Notes: generated by a model not told the origin, from the sequence alone. 57,417 nt of DNA from CAZAOY01 sp964486925 (GCA_964486925.1 CAZAOY010000010.1:1-57417), one strand, 5' to 3'. Positions 1 to 9,699 are shown, counted from the stretch's first letter. A program made the numbers and translations.

Positions 1-173
1 TAAACCGTTAGCTAGTAAAATGATATTTTGAAATGAGGTAGTTTAGTTAGTATTTAATTAGCTATACTGCTGTTTCATATAGTGTAGGATATCATCTTAT
101 ACTTTTATCAATGTTTTTGAATATGATTTTACTATCTTAGCTTTTTAAGTTAGTATTAAAAAGGAGTGTTAAA

Positions 174-2936
174 ATGAACAAAGTAAAAAGAATTACATCG
201 GTTGTGCTGGTCTTTATGATGGTCTTGATGATGTTGCCTATATCCCTAGTAGCTTATGCAGATGCAGGGGTTAACACAGATCAGGAATTATTTGAGATGT
301 TTGGATATAATTCCGAGCTTGTTGATGCTGTAAAACGTGCGGCCAAAGGTACGGATGATATCTATAATGTTAAGTCATTAACAGATGTAGAGCTTTCTAA
401 GATAACAACGTTAGTATACACAGGCTCACGTCAGCTGACAGCAATACCGTCAACTGGTTTTGATAAGCTTACCTCCCTTGCTTCCCTTACTCTAAGGAAT
501 CAAAGCATAACAAATCTTAGCGGATTTACGGCAAACAACGTTGCTTCGCTTACATCACTAGACGTAAGCAACAACTCAAAGCTTACCGATATTTCAGGCA
601 TATCTATACTAAGAAACCTTACAAGCTTAAATATTAGCAACTGTGCTGTCACAAGCTTAGAAGGGATTACCACTCTAAACAAGCTTACAAGTATAAAAGC
701 TAACAACAATAAAATTAGCAGTATGCAGCCTATATATGGACTAGGAATGCTAAACACATTAGATCTCTCAAACAATATTATCTGGAGGATTGAGGGAGTT
801 ACAAGGCTTACTAATCTAAAGACTTTGAATCTTTCCGGAAATAGAATAAGCAAGATTGAGGATATAACCTATTTCCAAGGTCCTAACGCTATAACAAATC
901 TAGACCTTTCAAATAACATGATAAAAAGCATTAACTCAGACTGTTTAACTATGTTAAGTAAGATATCTGTACTTAATCTTGATAGAAACAGACTTCCAAA
1001 ATCCGAGCTGATGGCTATACCTTTTAGCGGAAGTGCGAATATAGCTGCAATTGTGGGGACACAGTATAACGTTAATATTAAAACCTCTATCCCTACAGAT
1101 ATATCCCAAACACTGCTATTTAATTATGGTTCAGACGGAATAGTAGTATCACGTGTTAGATATGGCAGTAATACATATAACGAAACGGTTCTTACCGATT
1201 ATACTATAATAAGCTCAAACACAAACGTTGCTGAGGTAATCAAGAGCACAGGTTTTTATCAAGTAAGACCAGTTAATCCAGGAGCGTTTAACTATCTTAT
1301 TGCGGTAGATAACACCTCTATTCTACTTCAAGCTGCAAGTGTATCAAGTAGCTCTAGCACTGCTATTACAATTAATGAGCGCCCAAATCCTAATATCGAA
1401 TTAAATGGTAGAAAGCTACTTTCTGTAACTGTAAGCCCTAGTAATGACAGCTTTAATAGCTATATAGAATGGACTTCAAGTGATGTTACTATACTTAGGG
1501 TTTCGCCAAACAGTGGGAATGATAAGAAGGCGCTTACCGCTACAGTAGAGTCTACAGGACGTGCAGGGGTTGCTTACATTACCGCTAAAATTATGGATGG
1601 AAGCAATAAATCCGATACCATGCAGGTGAAGGTTATAGAGCCTGTAAAGAATATATCCTTCGTATCGCCTCAAAATCAAATGCGTACCGATGATGTGCAG
1701 ATGTTAACGCTTTTATACGAGCCTGCAAATGCTACAAGCAAGGAGGTAACCTTTATCTCCAGCGATGCAAACATTGTATCGGTAGACAATACCGGTAGAG
1801 TTGTAGCTAAAAAGCCCGGAACTGCTACTATTACTGCAACTACTATAGGTAACGATATATCCAGAACTGCTAACCTAGTAATTAATGTTATAGATGGCGA
1901 GATGGCGGTAAAGCTTGATAAAAAGCCTTCTACAATCTATGTAGAACAGGAGTTTAAGATTAACGCTACCGTTTATCCGTCCCATCTACAGAGCGAAAAT
2001 GTTGTATGGACTAGTGATGACCCTAATATCGCGTCGGTTGATCAGACAGGGCTTGTAATCGGTAAATCACTAGGTAAAACTATTATTACTGCTAAGCTTG
2101 TACGTGATGATGAGATTGTTTCCACAGCTATAACAATAACTGTAGCAGAGCCAGAGATTAAGGTAATAGCGTTAGACCCGGATCTTAGCATGACACCTGG
2201 AATGACTAAAAAGGTAACCTACTCAATCCTACCAGAGGAGATACCATCTAAGAAGGTCTTGTTCTCATCCTCTAATGAATCGGTTGCTTCTATCTCTACA
2301 GACGGTACTATAACCGCTAAACAGGGCGGACAGGCTACTATAACTATACAAAGTATCTATGGAACTAGATTTACTGCTACAGTAAATGTTATAGTAACCC
2401 CAAATACTCCAACCTTAAGTCTAGATCGCAGTGGTAATTCTGTGGTTATGACCGCCGGTGATTCAAAAGGCGCTACACGGTATCGCTACTACGTTAAGAC
2501 AAAGCCATCAGAGCAGTATACCAGAATTGGTGATACTACAAGTAAGAACTTTAAGGTAACGGGGCTTACAGAGAAAGCTACATACTACTTTGCAGTAAGA
2601 GCCTACACAGTAGTTAATGGTGTAAACATCTACAGCGGATACAGGAAGGTTACCTCTAAATATGTTCCTGAAAAACCTAAGTTCTCATACGTTAAATCAG
2701 GGACATCAGTAACGCTAAACGTAACCTCAACTGATCCGTCGGCAAAATATGTATACTACATGAAAACGAACCTCACAGATTCCTTCACAAGAATATCCAC
2801 AGGGACTACCAAAACTTCCTTTACTAAGACAGGATTAGTTAAAGGAAAAACATACTACTTTACAGTAAAGAGGTATGAAAATGTTAATGGTGTAAATGTG
2901 TATAGTGGTGCGACTACAGTTTCAGTTAAAATTTAA
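174..2936 (+). CDS. Secreted leucine-rich-repeat / bacterial Ig-like surface protein
   Basis: A 920-residue exported protein, probably acting at the cell surface in adhesion or carbohydrate/protein binding; the partner is unknown. Residues 1-30 form a signal peptide (KVKR basic start, hydrophobic core, cleavage near VAYADA). Residues about 85-290 carry SDS22-like leucine-rich repeats of about 22 residues (LxxLxLSNNxIxxI pattern). Residues about 400-745 hold several Ig-like BIG2-type domains, recognised by WTSSDPNIASVDxxGxVxG-like strings that recur three or four times. The last 175 residues are two tandem fibronectin-III-like repeats sharing VNGVN(I/V)YSG. There is no LPXTG motif, SLH domain or C-terminal membrane anchor, so retention at the surface would need another mechanism. 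The ATG is preceded by AAGGAG at good spacing. It stands alone, followed by a repeat element and a hairpin. The domain call is confident; the function is not. Confidence 0.85.
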   Translation: MNKVKRITSVVLVFMMVLMMLPISLVAYADAGVNTDQELFEMFGYNSELVDAVKRAAKGTDDIYNVKSLTDVELSKITTLVYTGSRQLTAIPSTGFDKLTSLASLTLRNQSITNLSGFTANNVASLTSLDVSNNSKLTDISGISILRNLTSLNISNCAVTSLEGITTLNKLTSIKANNNKISSMQPIYGLGMLNTLDLSNNIIWRIEGVTRLTNLKTLNLSGNRISKIEDITYFQGPNAITNLDLSNNMIKSINSDCLTMLSKISVLNLDRNRLPKSELMAIPFSGSANIAAIVGTQYNVNIKTSIPTDISQTLLFNYGSDGIVVSRVRYGSNTYNETVLTDYTIISSNTNVAEVIKSTGFYQVRPVNPGAFNYLIAVDNTSILLQAASVSSSSSTAITINERPNPNIELNGRKLLSVTVSPSNDSFNSYIEWTSSDVTILRVSPNSGNDKKALTATVESTGRAGVAYITAKIMDGSNKSDTMQVKVIEPVKNISFVSPQNQMRTDDVQMLTLLYEPANATSKEVTFISSDANIVSVDNTGRVVAKKPGTATITATTIGNDISRTANLVINVIDGEMAVKLDKKPSTIYVEQEFKINATVYPSHLQSENVVWTSDDPNIASVDQTGLVIGKSLGKTIITAKLVRDDEIVSTAITITVAEPEIKVIALDPDLSMTPGMTKKVTYSILPEEIPSKKVLFSSSNESVASISTDGTITAKQGGQATITIQSIYGTRFTATVNVIVTPNTPTLSLDRSGNSVVMTAGDSKGATRYRYYVKTKPSEQYTRIGDTTSKNFKVTGLTEKATYYFAVRAYTVVNGVNIYSGYRKVTSKYVPEKPKFSYVKSGTSVTLNVTSTDPSAKYVYYMKTNLTDSFTRISTGTTKTSFTKTGLVKGKTYYFTVKRYENVNGVNVYSGATTVSVKI

Positions 2937-2953
2937 CATATAGTCCGTTTACT

Positions 2954-3019
2954 ATCAGTTGGGCAATATTTGCGGAAACGCTAAAGCAATGGTGCGAAAC
3001 ATTCTGTTGCCCAATTAAA
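2954..3019. repeat. Small inverted-repeat element, copy 1 (66 bp)
   Basis: The termini AGTTGGGCAAT (left) and TTGCCCAATT (right) are inverted repeats matching those of three other elements at 15686, 28271 and 46641. Read on the minus strand, its interior contains ATTGCTTTAGCG preceded by CACC, almost the same as CACTATTGCTTTAGCG in the 46641 copy. It encodes nothing. It lies between the LRR protein gene and the MATE gene. It is a MITE-like or REP-like dispersed element; no mobilising transposase is present in the window. Confidence 0.6.
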
Positions 3020-3031
3020 ATTACTAGCGCG

Positions 3032-3071
3032 TGGACAGTAGCAAATTTTCAAAGAAGATTTCTACTGTCCA
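3032..3071. terminator. Long hairpin after the LRR gene
   Basis: TGGACAGTAG pairs perfectly with CTACTGTCCA (10 bp). A further AAAT/ATTT pairing lies inside, after a one-base bulge. No T-run follows directly, so the role as an intrinsic terminator for the LRR gene is inferred from position only. Confidence 0.4.
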
Positions 3072-3154
3072 TGCACCTTGTTACAAATAGGTTTACTACT
3101 AATTAGGCTGTAGTAAGATATGTTAGCGGACATTCAACTTTTTAAGAGGTAGAT

Positions 3155-4567
3155 ATGGCTATTAATATCGACAAAAGATTTTATAAAAGCTTGCTTATTA
3201 TTGCACTTCCGGCCGCCTTTCAAACACTTATCAGAACTAGTGTTAGCCTTTTAGATAACGTTATGGTGGGGTCACTGGGCGACCTTGCCCTCTCCTCAAC
3301 TGCTCTGGGTAACCAGTTTACCATACTACTATCTTTTTTAGTCGGAGGTATAAGCGGGGGTAGCTCGGTATTAATATCCCAATACCTTGGCAAGAATGAC
3401 ATGGTAAAGGTTAAGAGCATATTTGTCACTGTGTTGCAGTTTACTATAGTTTTGGTAGCGATTATAATGTCTGCCGCCTTCTTCTTCCCTCAAGTTATAA
3501 TGGGATTCTTTACATCTGATCAGCAGATGATAGTAGAGGGTGCGAAATACCTAAAGATTGCAAGTCTTGCATATGTTATCTATGCAGTTACCGATATCGT
3601 TATCGCGATGCTTCGTTGTAACAAGATTGTGAAGATTGGGTTTATAGTATCCATTACCTCATTTGTCTGTAACCTTGTGTTTAACTATATCTTTATCTTT
3701 GGTAACTTTGGTGCGCCTCGCATGGGGATACAGGGTGCGGCTTTTGCGACTGTGTTATCTAGGGTATTTGAGTGCGCCTTTGCGGTTTGCTACCTACTTA
3801 TTAAGGAGAAACGGCTTTCCATTAAGATTAGAGATTTCTTTACATTTTCCATGCAGTCCTTTAAAGAGTTTGTTAAAAACGGAGTGCCTGTTGTTATCGG
3901 GGATGTCCAGTGGGGGCTGGTTACTACCGTTAAATCGGCACTTATCGGTCACCTTGGGGTACAGATGGTAGCGGCTAACAGCATTGCTGATATGGCGCTA
4001 ATGCTTACCATGATATTTACTAACGGTCTATCGGTGGGCGCTACGGTAGTTATTGGTGAGACTGTTGGTGCTAAGGATTACAAGTTAACTAGGAAATACT
4101 CCAATAGGATTCAAGTGTTGTTTGCATTCTTTGGGGTGGTGCTTTGTCTGTTTGTTATCTCAATCAGAGGGTTTGTACCGTCATTTTACAATGTTTCGGA
4201 TGAGGTTGCAAGCCTTGTTACCACCTTCCTATTAATAGGCGGGTTTACCACCATGGGAACCTGTTATCATGCCGCCTGCTTTGTAGGGATTAACCGTGGG
4301 GCGGGTGATGGCAAGTTTGTAATGTTTGTGGATATGATATGTGGATGGCTTATCGTTATACCGCTTGTATATGTAGTTGGATTTGTGTTAAAGCTACCGT
4401 TACCATTCGTATTTTTAGCGGCACGGTTTGACCAGTGCTTTAAGTGGATTATAGCGTTCCTTCGACTTCGTGGAAACAGATGGATTAAGAATGTAACCAC
4501 CCAGGAAAAGGATGAGCTGGTAATTCAAGAGGAGTTGGAGATTGAAAATGATACGGTACACCATTGA
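3155..4567 (+). CDS. MATE family efflux transporter
   Basis: A 470-residue integral membrane protein of the multi-antimicrobial extrusion family, which exports drugs, organic cations or metabolites using a sodium or proton gradient. About twelve hydrophobic segments are visible in two similar halves. The N-terminal LIIALPAAFQTLIRTSVSLLDNVMVG-type region (positions about 13-38) is characteristic of MATE helix 1, with the conserved Pro and Asp/Asn. The substrate cannot be told from sequence. The ATG is preceded by AAGAGGTAG. The 3' end overlaps the next gene by 20 nt, so the DUF3006 protein is translationally linked. The C-terminal tail (EELEIENDT) is acidic and cytosolic. Confidence 0.9.
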   Translation: MAINIDKRFYKSLLIIALPAAFQTLIRTSVSLLDNVMVGSLGDLALSSTALGNQFTILLSFLVGGISGGSSVLISQYLGKNDMVKVKSIFVTVLQFTIVLVAIIMSAAFFFPQVIMGFFTSDQQMIVEGAKYLKIASLAYVIYAVTDIVIAMLRCNKIVKIGFIVSITSFVCNLVFNYIFIFGNFGAPRMGIQGAAFATVLSRVFECAFAVCYLLIKEKRLSIKIRDFFTFSMQSFKEFVKNGVPVVIGDVQWGLVTTVKSALIGHLGVQMVAANSIADMALMLTMIFTNGLSVGATVVIGETVGAKDYKLTRKYSNRIQVLFAFFGVVLCLFVISIRGFVPSFYNVSDEVASLVTTFLLIGGFTTMGTCYHAACFVGINRGAGDGKFVMFVDMICGWLIVIPLVYVVGFVLKLPLPFVFLAARFDQCFKWIIAFLRLRGNRWIKNVTTQEKDELVIQEELEIENDTVHH

Positions 4568-4778
4568 TAGATTCGAGGATATATATGCTGTATGTGAGGA
4601 TGAAAACGGCGACTTTATCAGTATCCTTAAAGAACAGCTTCCTGACCTAGTAAAGGCAGGGGATTTGATTATTTATGATAACGAACGCTATATTATCGAT
4701 AGCGAGGCTACCAAAAAACGCAGAGAAAAGATGATAGCACTTCAAAATGAGGTGTTTAACCAGAATAGTAATAGTTAA
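4548..4778 (+). CDS. DUF3006 domain protein
   Basis: A 76-residue protein beginning MIRYTIDRFEDIYAVCE, the hallmark start of the DUF3006 family (IDRFExxxAVCExxxG). The rest is a small beta-rich domain (LPDLVKAGDLIIYDNERYIID) with a charged C-terminal helix. The biochemical role of the family is unknown. The ATG at 4548 is chosen over the in-frame TTG at 4542 because GGAG at 4537-4540 sits seven bases upstream of the ATG. It overlaps the MATE gene by 20 nt and is followed 38 nt later by the GyrB-like gene, so the three are probably cotranscribed. Confidence 0.75.
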   Translation: MIRYTIDRFEDIYAVCEDENGDFISILKEQLPDLVKAGDLIIYDNERYIIDSEATKKRREKMIALQNEVFNQNSNS

Positions 4779-4816
4779 GTGAAGCCACACCTATTGGCGC
4801 GAAAGGGATTTTGTTA

Positions 4817-6805
4817 ATGAGTAAAAAACCAAAGTCACAGTATAATAACGATAGTATATCTTCACTAAAGGGTGCAGACAGGGTACGAAAACGCCCTGCT
4901 GTAATATTTGGGTCAGACGGTATCGAGGGGTGTAGTCATACCGTATTTGAGATTCTATCCAACGCGATAGATGAAGCACGTGAGGGGTATGGAAAGCGAA
5001 TTATTGTAACACGGTTTAACGATCGATCCATTGAGATTATCGACGAGGGGCGGGGTTGCCCAGTTGACTTTAACAATCGTGAGGGTCGGTACAACTGGGA
5101 GCTCGTATTCTGTGAGCTGTATGCGGGGGGTAAGTATAACAATAACAATGGCGAGAACTACGAGTATTCCCTTGGGCTAAACGGACTTGGAACCTGTGCA
5201 ACACAGTATTCCTCTGAATATATGGATGTTGAGGTGTTTTACGATGGATTTAAGTATAACCTCCACTTTGAGAAGGGGGAGAATATCGGCGGTCTACAAA
5301 AGGAAACCACAAACCTTAAAAAGACAGGTTCAAGGTTTAAATGGCGGCCTGACCTAGAGGTGTTTACCGATAACGACATCCCTGTGGAATACTTTCAGGA
5401 TATCCTAAGGCGACAGGCAATTGTCAACAATGGACTTGTCTTTGAGTTTAGAAATCAGCTAGAGAATGGCACATTCCAGACACAGGAGATAGTGTATCAG
5501 GATGGTATTACCGACTATGTTAAGGAGGTGGTAAAGGAGGATACACTTACCGATGTGGTGTTCTGGGAAGCACAAAGGGTAGGACGTGACCGTGCGGACA
5601 AGCCCGAATATAAGGTAAAGCTTTCGGTAGCGCTAGCCTTCTCAAATAGGGTAAAGCTACAGGAATACTACCATAACTCAAGCTACCTAGAGTACGGTGG
5701 TGTGCCAGAAAAGGCGGTAAGACAGGCATTTACCTCGCAGATTGACAGCTACCTTAAACGTAACAACAAATACCTAAAGGGTGAGGGCAAGCTATCCTTT
5801 GTGGATATTGAGGAATGTCTAGTACTGGTATCATCTTCATTCTCTACCCAGACCTCATATGAGAACCAGACAAAGAAAGCTATTACCAACAAGTTTATCT
5901 ATGAGGCGATGACGGAGTTTTTAAAACATCAGCTAGAGGTTTACTTTATTGAAAACCCAGACTTTGCAAATCGAATCTGTGAGCAGGTACTAATTAACAA
6001 GCGTAGCCGTGAAAATGCTGAAAAGACACGGCTAAACCTAAAGAAAAAGCTTGCAGGTAACATGGATATCTCCAATAGGGTGCAGAAGTTTGTTGACTGC
6101 CGCAGTAAGGATGTGTCCAAACGTGAGATATATATAGTAGAGGGGGATTCCGCTCTTGGAGCGTGCAAGCAGGGGAGGGATTCGGAGTTTCAGGCGATCA
6201 TCCCTGTTAGGGGTAAGATCCTAAACTGCTTAAAAGCGGATCTAAATAAGATATTTAACAACGATATTATTATCGATATAATGAAGGTTTTAGGCTGTGG
6301 GATTGAGGTTAGCTCAAAATCTAGTAAAGAGCTGTCAAGCTTTGATTTGGATAACCTTCGTTGGAACAAGGTGGTTATCTGCACCGACGCCGATGTGGAC
6401 GGTTACCATATACGCACCCATATTCTGGCCATGCTGTATAAGCTTACCCCTACTCTAATCGAAAAGGGGTATGTGTATATTGCAGAGTCACCGTTATACG
6501 AGATTAACACAAAGGATAACACCTATTTTGCCTATAGCGAGGGTGAAAAGAGTGAGATACTAGCAAAGATTGGAGATGTAAAATTAACCATTCAGCGGTC
6601 AAAAGGACTTGGGGTAAATGAGCCAGAGATGATGTGGCTTACCACCATGAACCCGCAGACACGTCGTTTAATTAAGGTGACACCTGAAAATGTTATTGAC
6701 ACCGCTAACATGTTTGATGTATTGCTAGGCAGCAACCTGCAAGGACGAAAGGATTTTATCCTAGAAAAAGGCGGGGAATACCTAGAGCTTGCGGATATTA
6801 GCTAA
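4817..6805 (+). CDS. Orphan type IIA topoisomerase B subunit (GyrB/ParE-like)
   Basis: About 662 residues: the ATPase/TOPRIM subunit of a gyrase or topoisomerase IV-like enzyme, which passes one DNA duplex through another using ATP. The GHKL ATPase motifs are visible: NAIDEA (near residue 49), DEGRGCP (near 77) and GLNGLG (near 120). The switch lysine lies in NQTK (near 350). The TOPRIM metal site is present as EGDSALGACKQGRD (near 442) and DADVDG (near 524), and the end has the QRSKGLG and NPQTRRL family motifs. All catalytic positions look intact. It is distinct from canonical gyrB and is not followed by a gyrA/parC-like gene: a terminator and a convergent protease gene come next. The start at ATG 4817 (AAAGGGA upstream) is preferred to TTG 4811. 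The gene lies behind MATE and DUF3006. An A-type partner elsewhere is assumed. Confidence 0.85.
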   Translation: MSKKPKSQYNNDSISSLKGADRVRKRPAVIFGSDGIEGCSHTVFEILSNAIDEAREGYGKRIIVTRFNDRSIEIIDEGRGCPVDFNNREGRYNWELVFCELYAGGKYNNNNGENYEYSLGLNGLGTCATQYSSEYMDVEVFYDGFKYNLHFEKGENIGGLQKETTNLKKTGSRFKWRPDLEVFTDNDIPVEYFQDILRRQAIVNNGLVFEFRNQLENGTFQTQEIVYQDGITDYVKEVVKEDTLTDVVFWEAQRVGRDRADKPEYKVKLSVALAFSNRVKLQEYYHNSSYLEYGGVPEKAVRQAFTSQIDSYLKRNNKYLKGEGKLSFVDIEECLVLVSSSFSTQTSYENQTKKAITNKFIYEAMTEFLKHQLEVYFIENPDFANRICEQVLINKRSRENAEKTRLNLKKKLAGNMDISNRVQKFVDCRSKDVSKREIYIVEGDSALGACKQGRDSEFQAIIPVRGKILNCLKADLNKIFNNDIIIDIMKVLGCGIEVSSKSSKELSSFDLDNLRWNKVVICTDADVDGYHIRTHILAMLYKLTPTLIEKGYVYIAESPLYEINTKDNTYFAYSEGEKSEILAKIGDVKLTIQRSKGLGVNEPEMMWLTTMNPQTRRLIKVTPENVIDTANMFDVLLGSNLQGRKDFILEKGGEYLELADIS

Positions 6806-6860
6806 TGGTGTACTATAGTTAGGTAGTATCCTGTTAATTAGATTTTAATCCGTTAGCAGA

Positions 6861-6903
6861 AAAACCTCTTGTACAAGGCTATATTAGCCTAGTTCAAGAG
6901 GTT
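6861..6903. terminator. Bidirectional terminator between convergent genes
   Basis: AACCTCTTG (6863-6871) pairs with CAAGAGGTT (6895-6903) and encloses a second stem, AGGCTA/TAGCCT. The outer arms are flanked by A-rich and T-rich tracts, so it can stop the GyrB-like transcript (+) and the S41 protease transcript (-). Confidence 0.75.
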
Positions 6904-6964
6904 ATCAATTTTAATAAAGCAAATTTACTTGAGATATATGCTTACAGCTAAACGACAGATAAAA

Positions 6965-8419
6965 TTATCTGCTAATAAGCACCTTAATGCCTGCTGTAAG
7001 AGTCGGGTCGTTCTCCATCAAGCTAAAATAAAGAGCATTGTTTAACTGTTCAGCGGTTTCATTGTCAACAATTCCAGTTGGTGTTAAGCCAAAATTCTTC
7101 TGAAACTTTTTTAGTGAAGTAACTGTGGTCTTGTCACTTATTAGATTGATCTTTCCGGTTTTGTAATCTAAGAACCGCAGTATCTGCTTAACCTTATCCA
7201 TCTGTAATACAGTGCCATCATTATGGTATACAATTCCATCTGTGATGTATGAAGGTTGTGTAACAACAACATCTGGAATTACGCCTACGTTATTTATTTT
7301 AGCCTTATTTCTTCTTAGCAGTTCGGAAGTTGTAAATTTAAAACCTGTGTTGTCAGGGATATCGTATACAGTCTGCACAACACCCTTTCCATAGGAAGTT
7401 TGTCCAACAATTGTAGCTAATTTTGAATCCTGCAATGCGGCGGCTAGAAATTCAGCACTGGAAGCTGTTTCACTATTAACCAAAACAACCATCTTTTCAA
7501 AAGGAAGTTTTTCGAGTGTGGATGCTACTATCACTTCTTTACCATTTTTATCAACTTGATAAGCTAAAGCGCCCTTAGGAACGATTAGATTACCCAGTTT
7601 TTCTAGTATACTTAGAAACCCACCGATATTATCCCGAAGATCTAGAATGACCTTATTAATACCTTCCTTACTAAAGCTTTCTAACGCTTCTTTAAACTCA
7701 TTATCTGTACCACTCGATATACTATTGATCTTGATATATCCAGAATGCTTTAGGTCAGCTTTCTTAGGCGCAAACTTATTCCCTTTCAACGTGTAATATT
7801 TAACCGTTGGGATCCTTACCTTAGCCTTAGATAGGGAGCGGGTATACTCTTTGCCATTGCGACTAAAGACAAACTTTATCTCTTTATCCTGTAAAAGTAA
7901 GGATGATAGGTCGGTGATATCAGTAGCATTAATGTCATTTATCTTTTTGATCACATCGCCCACTAGCACTCCAGCTTTTTCTGCTGGTGAGCCTTTAAAC
8001 ACATCATTGACAATATAATCGCCTAAATTAGATGTAATATAGGAGAGTCCCCAAATATAGGACTCAGCATTTAATTGCTCCATTAACATTTTATATTCTT
8101 GTTTGTCAAGATACGTGCTATATGGGTCATCTAAGACATTTAACATTCCACCCATAGCGCCATCAAAAAGTTGTTGTGCTGTTACTCCTGGATGTAGATA
8201 TTCGTCTATAATTAGCTGCATGGATTTGCTTATTTGAGTGGTGACTTGTTGCACCTCTTTGCTCACTTCGATATCGTCCTGTTTCGATTTAGTAGTTGAC
8301 TGCTCGATCTCCTTTGAGGGAGCCGTATAGGCATTACTTGGCGTACTAATGCTTAAAGTGAGAAATACTAGGCAACTTGTTACTATAATTGCTTTCATCC
8401 ATCGGTTTTTTGCTTTCAT
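6965..8419 (-). CDS. S41 family C-terminal processing protease (CtpA/CtpB-like)
   Basis: A 484-residue exported serine protease of the tail-specific family, cleaving C-terminal ends of cell-envelope or spore proteins. It has a hydrophobic N-terminal signal/anchor (TSCLVFLTLSIS), an N-terminal helical region with DPYSTYLD, a PDZ domain (GSPAEKAGVLVGDVIKKIND), and a protease core with catalytic Ser in TASSAEFLAAALQD (near residue 321) and Lys in SYGKGVVQT (near 345). A C-terminal peptidoglycan-binding-like domain (TTVTSLKKFQKNFGLTPTGIVDNETAEQLN, about 30 residues) follows. The start at ATG 8419 is chosen because GGGAG lies eight bases upstream; the longer frame begins at a TTG without such a site. 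It is transcribed alone: a terminator separates it from the GH172 gene. Confidence 0.88.
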   Translation of the reverse strand: MKAKNRWMKAIIVTSCLVFLTLSISTPSNAYTAPSKEIEQSTTKSKQDDIEVSKEVQQVTTQISKSMQLIIDEYLHPGVTAQQLFDGAMGGMLNVLDDPYSTYLDKQEYKMLMEQLNAESYIWGLSYITSNLGDYIVNDVFKGSPAEKAGVLVGDVIKKINDINATDITDLSSLLLQDKEIKFVFSRNGKEYTRSLSKAKVRIPTVKYYTLKGNKFAPKKADLKHSGYIKINSISSGTDNEFKEALESFSKEGINKVILDLRDNIGGFLSILEKLGNLIVPKGALAYQVDKNGKEVIVASTLEKLPFEKMVVLVNSETASSAEFLAAALQDSKLATIVGQTSYGKGVVQTVYDIPDNTGFKFTTSELLRRNKAKINNVGVIPDVVVTQPSYITDGIVYHNDGTVLQMDKVKQILRFLDYKTGKINLISDKTTVTSLKKFQKNFGLTPTGIVDNETAEQLNNALYFSLMENDPTLTAGIKVLISR

Positions 8420-8511
8420 AGAATAATCTCCCATAATCGAAGCTATAAATTTAGAAATGTTCAAACATTATGCATTTTCTTATTCTACCGAGTTATTATG
8501 TTTTGATATAA

Positions 8512-8551
8512 AGCCACCTTGCAACAGTATAAGATAGTTACATAGGTGGCT
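8512..8551 (-). terminator. Terminator after the GH172 gene
   Basis: AGCCACCT (8512-8519) and AGGTGGCT (8544-8551) form an 8-bp stem. Read on the minus strand it is followed by TTATATC, a short T-rich tail. It sits 55 nt past the GH172 stop codon and closes the ruvX-to-GH172 gene run. Confidence 0.65.
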
Positions 8552-8606
8552 GCGTCATTAATGCATAACTGGTTTGATCTTTTTGTTACTTTAAATTATC
8601 AAAAAT

Positions 8607-9680
8607 TTAGATAATCTCTAGATAGTCCTTATCCGGAAGGGCAGGGAATGGTACGAATGGTAGAGTTTGATACCAAAAGGCAACCGAAGAGATATCGTCT
8701 TGTAGTGGTAGGTATCTACCCCCACTCCTCCAACCCAATGCTTGGATGGTTACCTTAAGCTCTTCCTCAAAGCGTATAGGGTCGGTTATATGCCAACGAT
8801 ACATAGAAAAGCGCTTTTGCACTTTATAAAGCTCATCTGATGTAGACACATGAGATAGTCCTGCATATGGGGTGGTAAATGGGATATACTTGCCGTCTAC
8901 ATCAAAGTCATACGACCCGCAGAAGTAGTCCTCTGTCCCAGTTCCGCAGATGGTTGGGTAGTCGGTGTCACCATCCATAAAGAATTTAATCTCACCTTCT
9001 CCCCACCAACCGTTGTTATTGACACCCCAGGTCATATATGTACCAACGTAGTGACCTTTACCCTTAACACCGTCAAGGATGGTGTAGTCGGTTTTGTATG
9101 GGAGGGGATTTGTCCGTCTAAACTGTGCGTGAAGATAAGCGCAGTCCGCTGGTACATCGGTAATGGTGTAGTCGATCTGGTAGTATAAAACCATATCCTC
9201 GTCACCGATATTCTCCATAGTGATTCTACAGCTCTTTCTAAAAGGCATCTCCCAGTAGCAGTTTAGCCCGCTTCTAGGGTTTACGCATACCGCTAACGAT
9301 GAGATCTGCGCATAGGAATCCTCCTTTGCCATAGCAAAAAAATCCCCAACAGGACACTCAATAGAAGGATGTTCGCTACCATCCCAATATACGCGCATTA
9401 TTGTGTTTCTCCACATCCCGGTAGGGGTCATCCAGATATGCTGAATCGCTCCAGATCCGTTAATATCGGCTATACAGCGTAGCTCCTTGGACTTAATTCT
9501 GATAGATGGAGAGATCTTCCAGCCTACCCCTAAGTCCCTAGCACAGTCTTTGCCTGTACCCTCGGTAGCCATACCACCTTTGCCCTTCTCCCCAGTAAAA
9601 TTCTCAGGAGAGATAGAGAATGTCTTTGCATTTGATAACCTTGATAGGTTACCCATATTCATTCCTAACCCATTAAACAT
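8607..9680 (-). CDS. GH172 / DUF2961 glycoside hydrolase
   Basis: A 357-residue protein of the DUF2961 family, now glycoside hydrolase family 172, whose characterised members act on fructofuranosides or arabinofuranosides. Diagnostic strings are GKGGMATEG near the N-terminus, IQHIWMT, MRVYWDG, CPVGDFFA and the acidic GTGTEDYFCGSYDF (near residue 255), which carries a glutamate typical of the active site. There is no signal peptide, so it should act on imported oligosaccharides or glycosides in the cytoplasm. The exact substrate is not predictable. The start at ATG 9680 is preceded by GAGAGGGAAA; the longer reading to 9725 overlaps the LUD gene. It follows the LUD gene by 19 nt and is probably cotranscribed. 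Confidence 0.85.
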   Translation of the reverse strand: MFNGLGMNMGNLSRLSNAKTFSISPENFTGEKGKGGMATEGTGKDCARDLGVGWKISPSIRIKSKELRCIADINGSGAIQHIWMTPTGMWRNTIMRVYWDGSEHPSIECPVGDFFAMAKEDSYAQISSLAVCVNPRSGLNCYWEMPFRKSCRITMENIGDEDMVLYYQIDYTITDVPADCAYLHAQFRRTNPLPYKTDYTILDGVKGKGHYVGTYMTWGVNNNGWWGEGEIKFFMDGDTDYPTICGTGTEDYFCGSYDFDVDGKYIPFTTPYAGLSHVSTSDELYKVQKRFSMYRWHITDPIRFEEELKVTIQALGWRSGGRYLPLQDDISSVAFWYQTLPFVPFPALPDKDYLEII

Positions 9681-9699
9681 ATAAATTTCCCTCTCTTTT

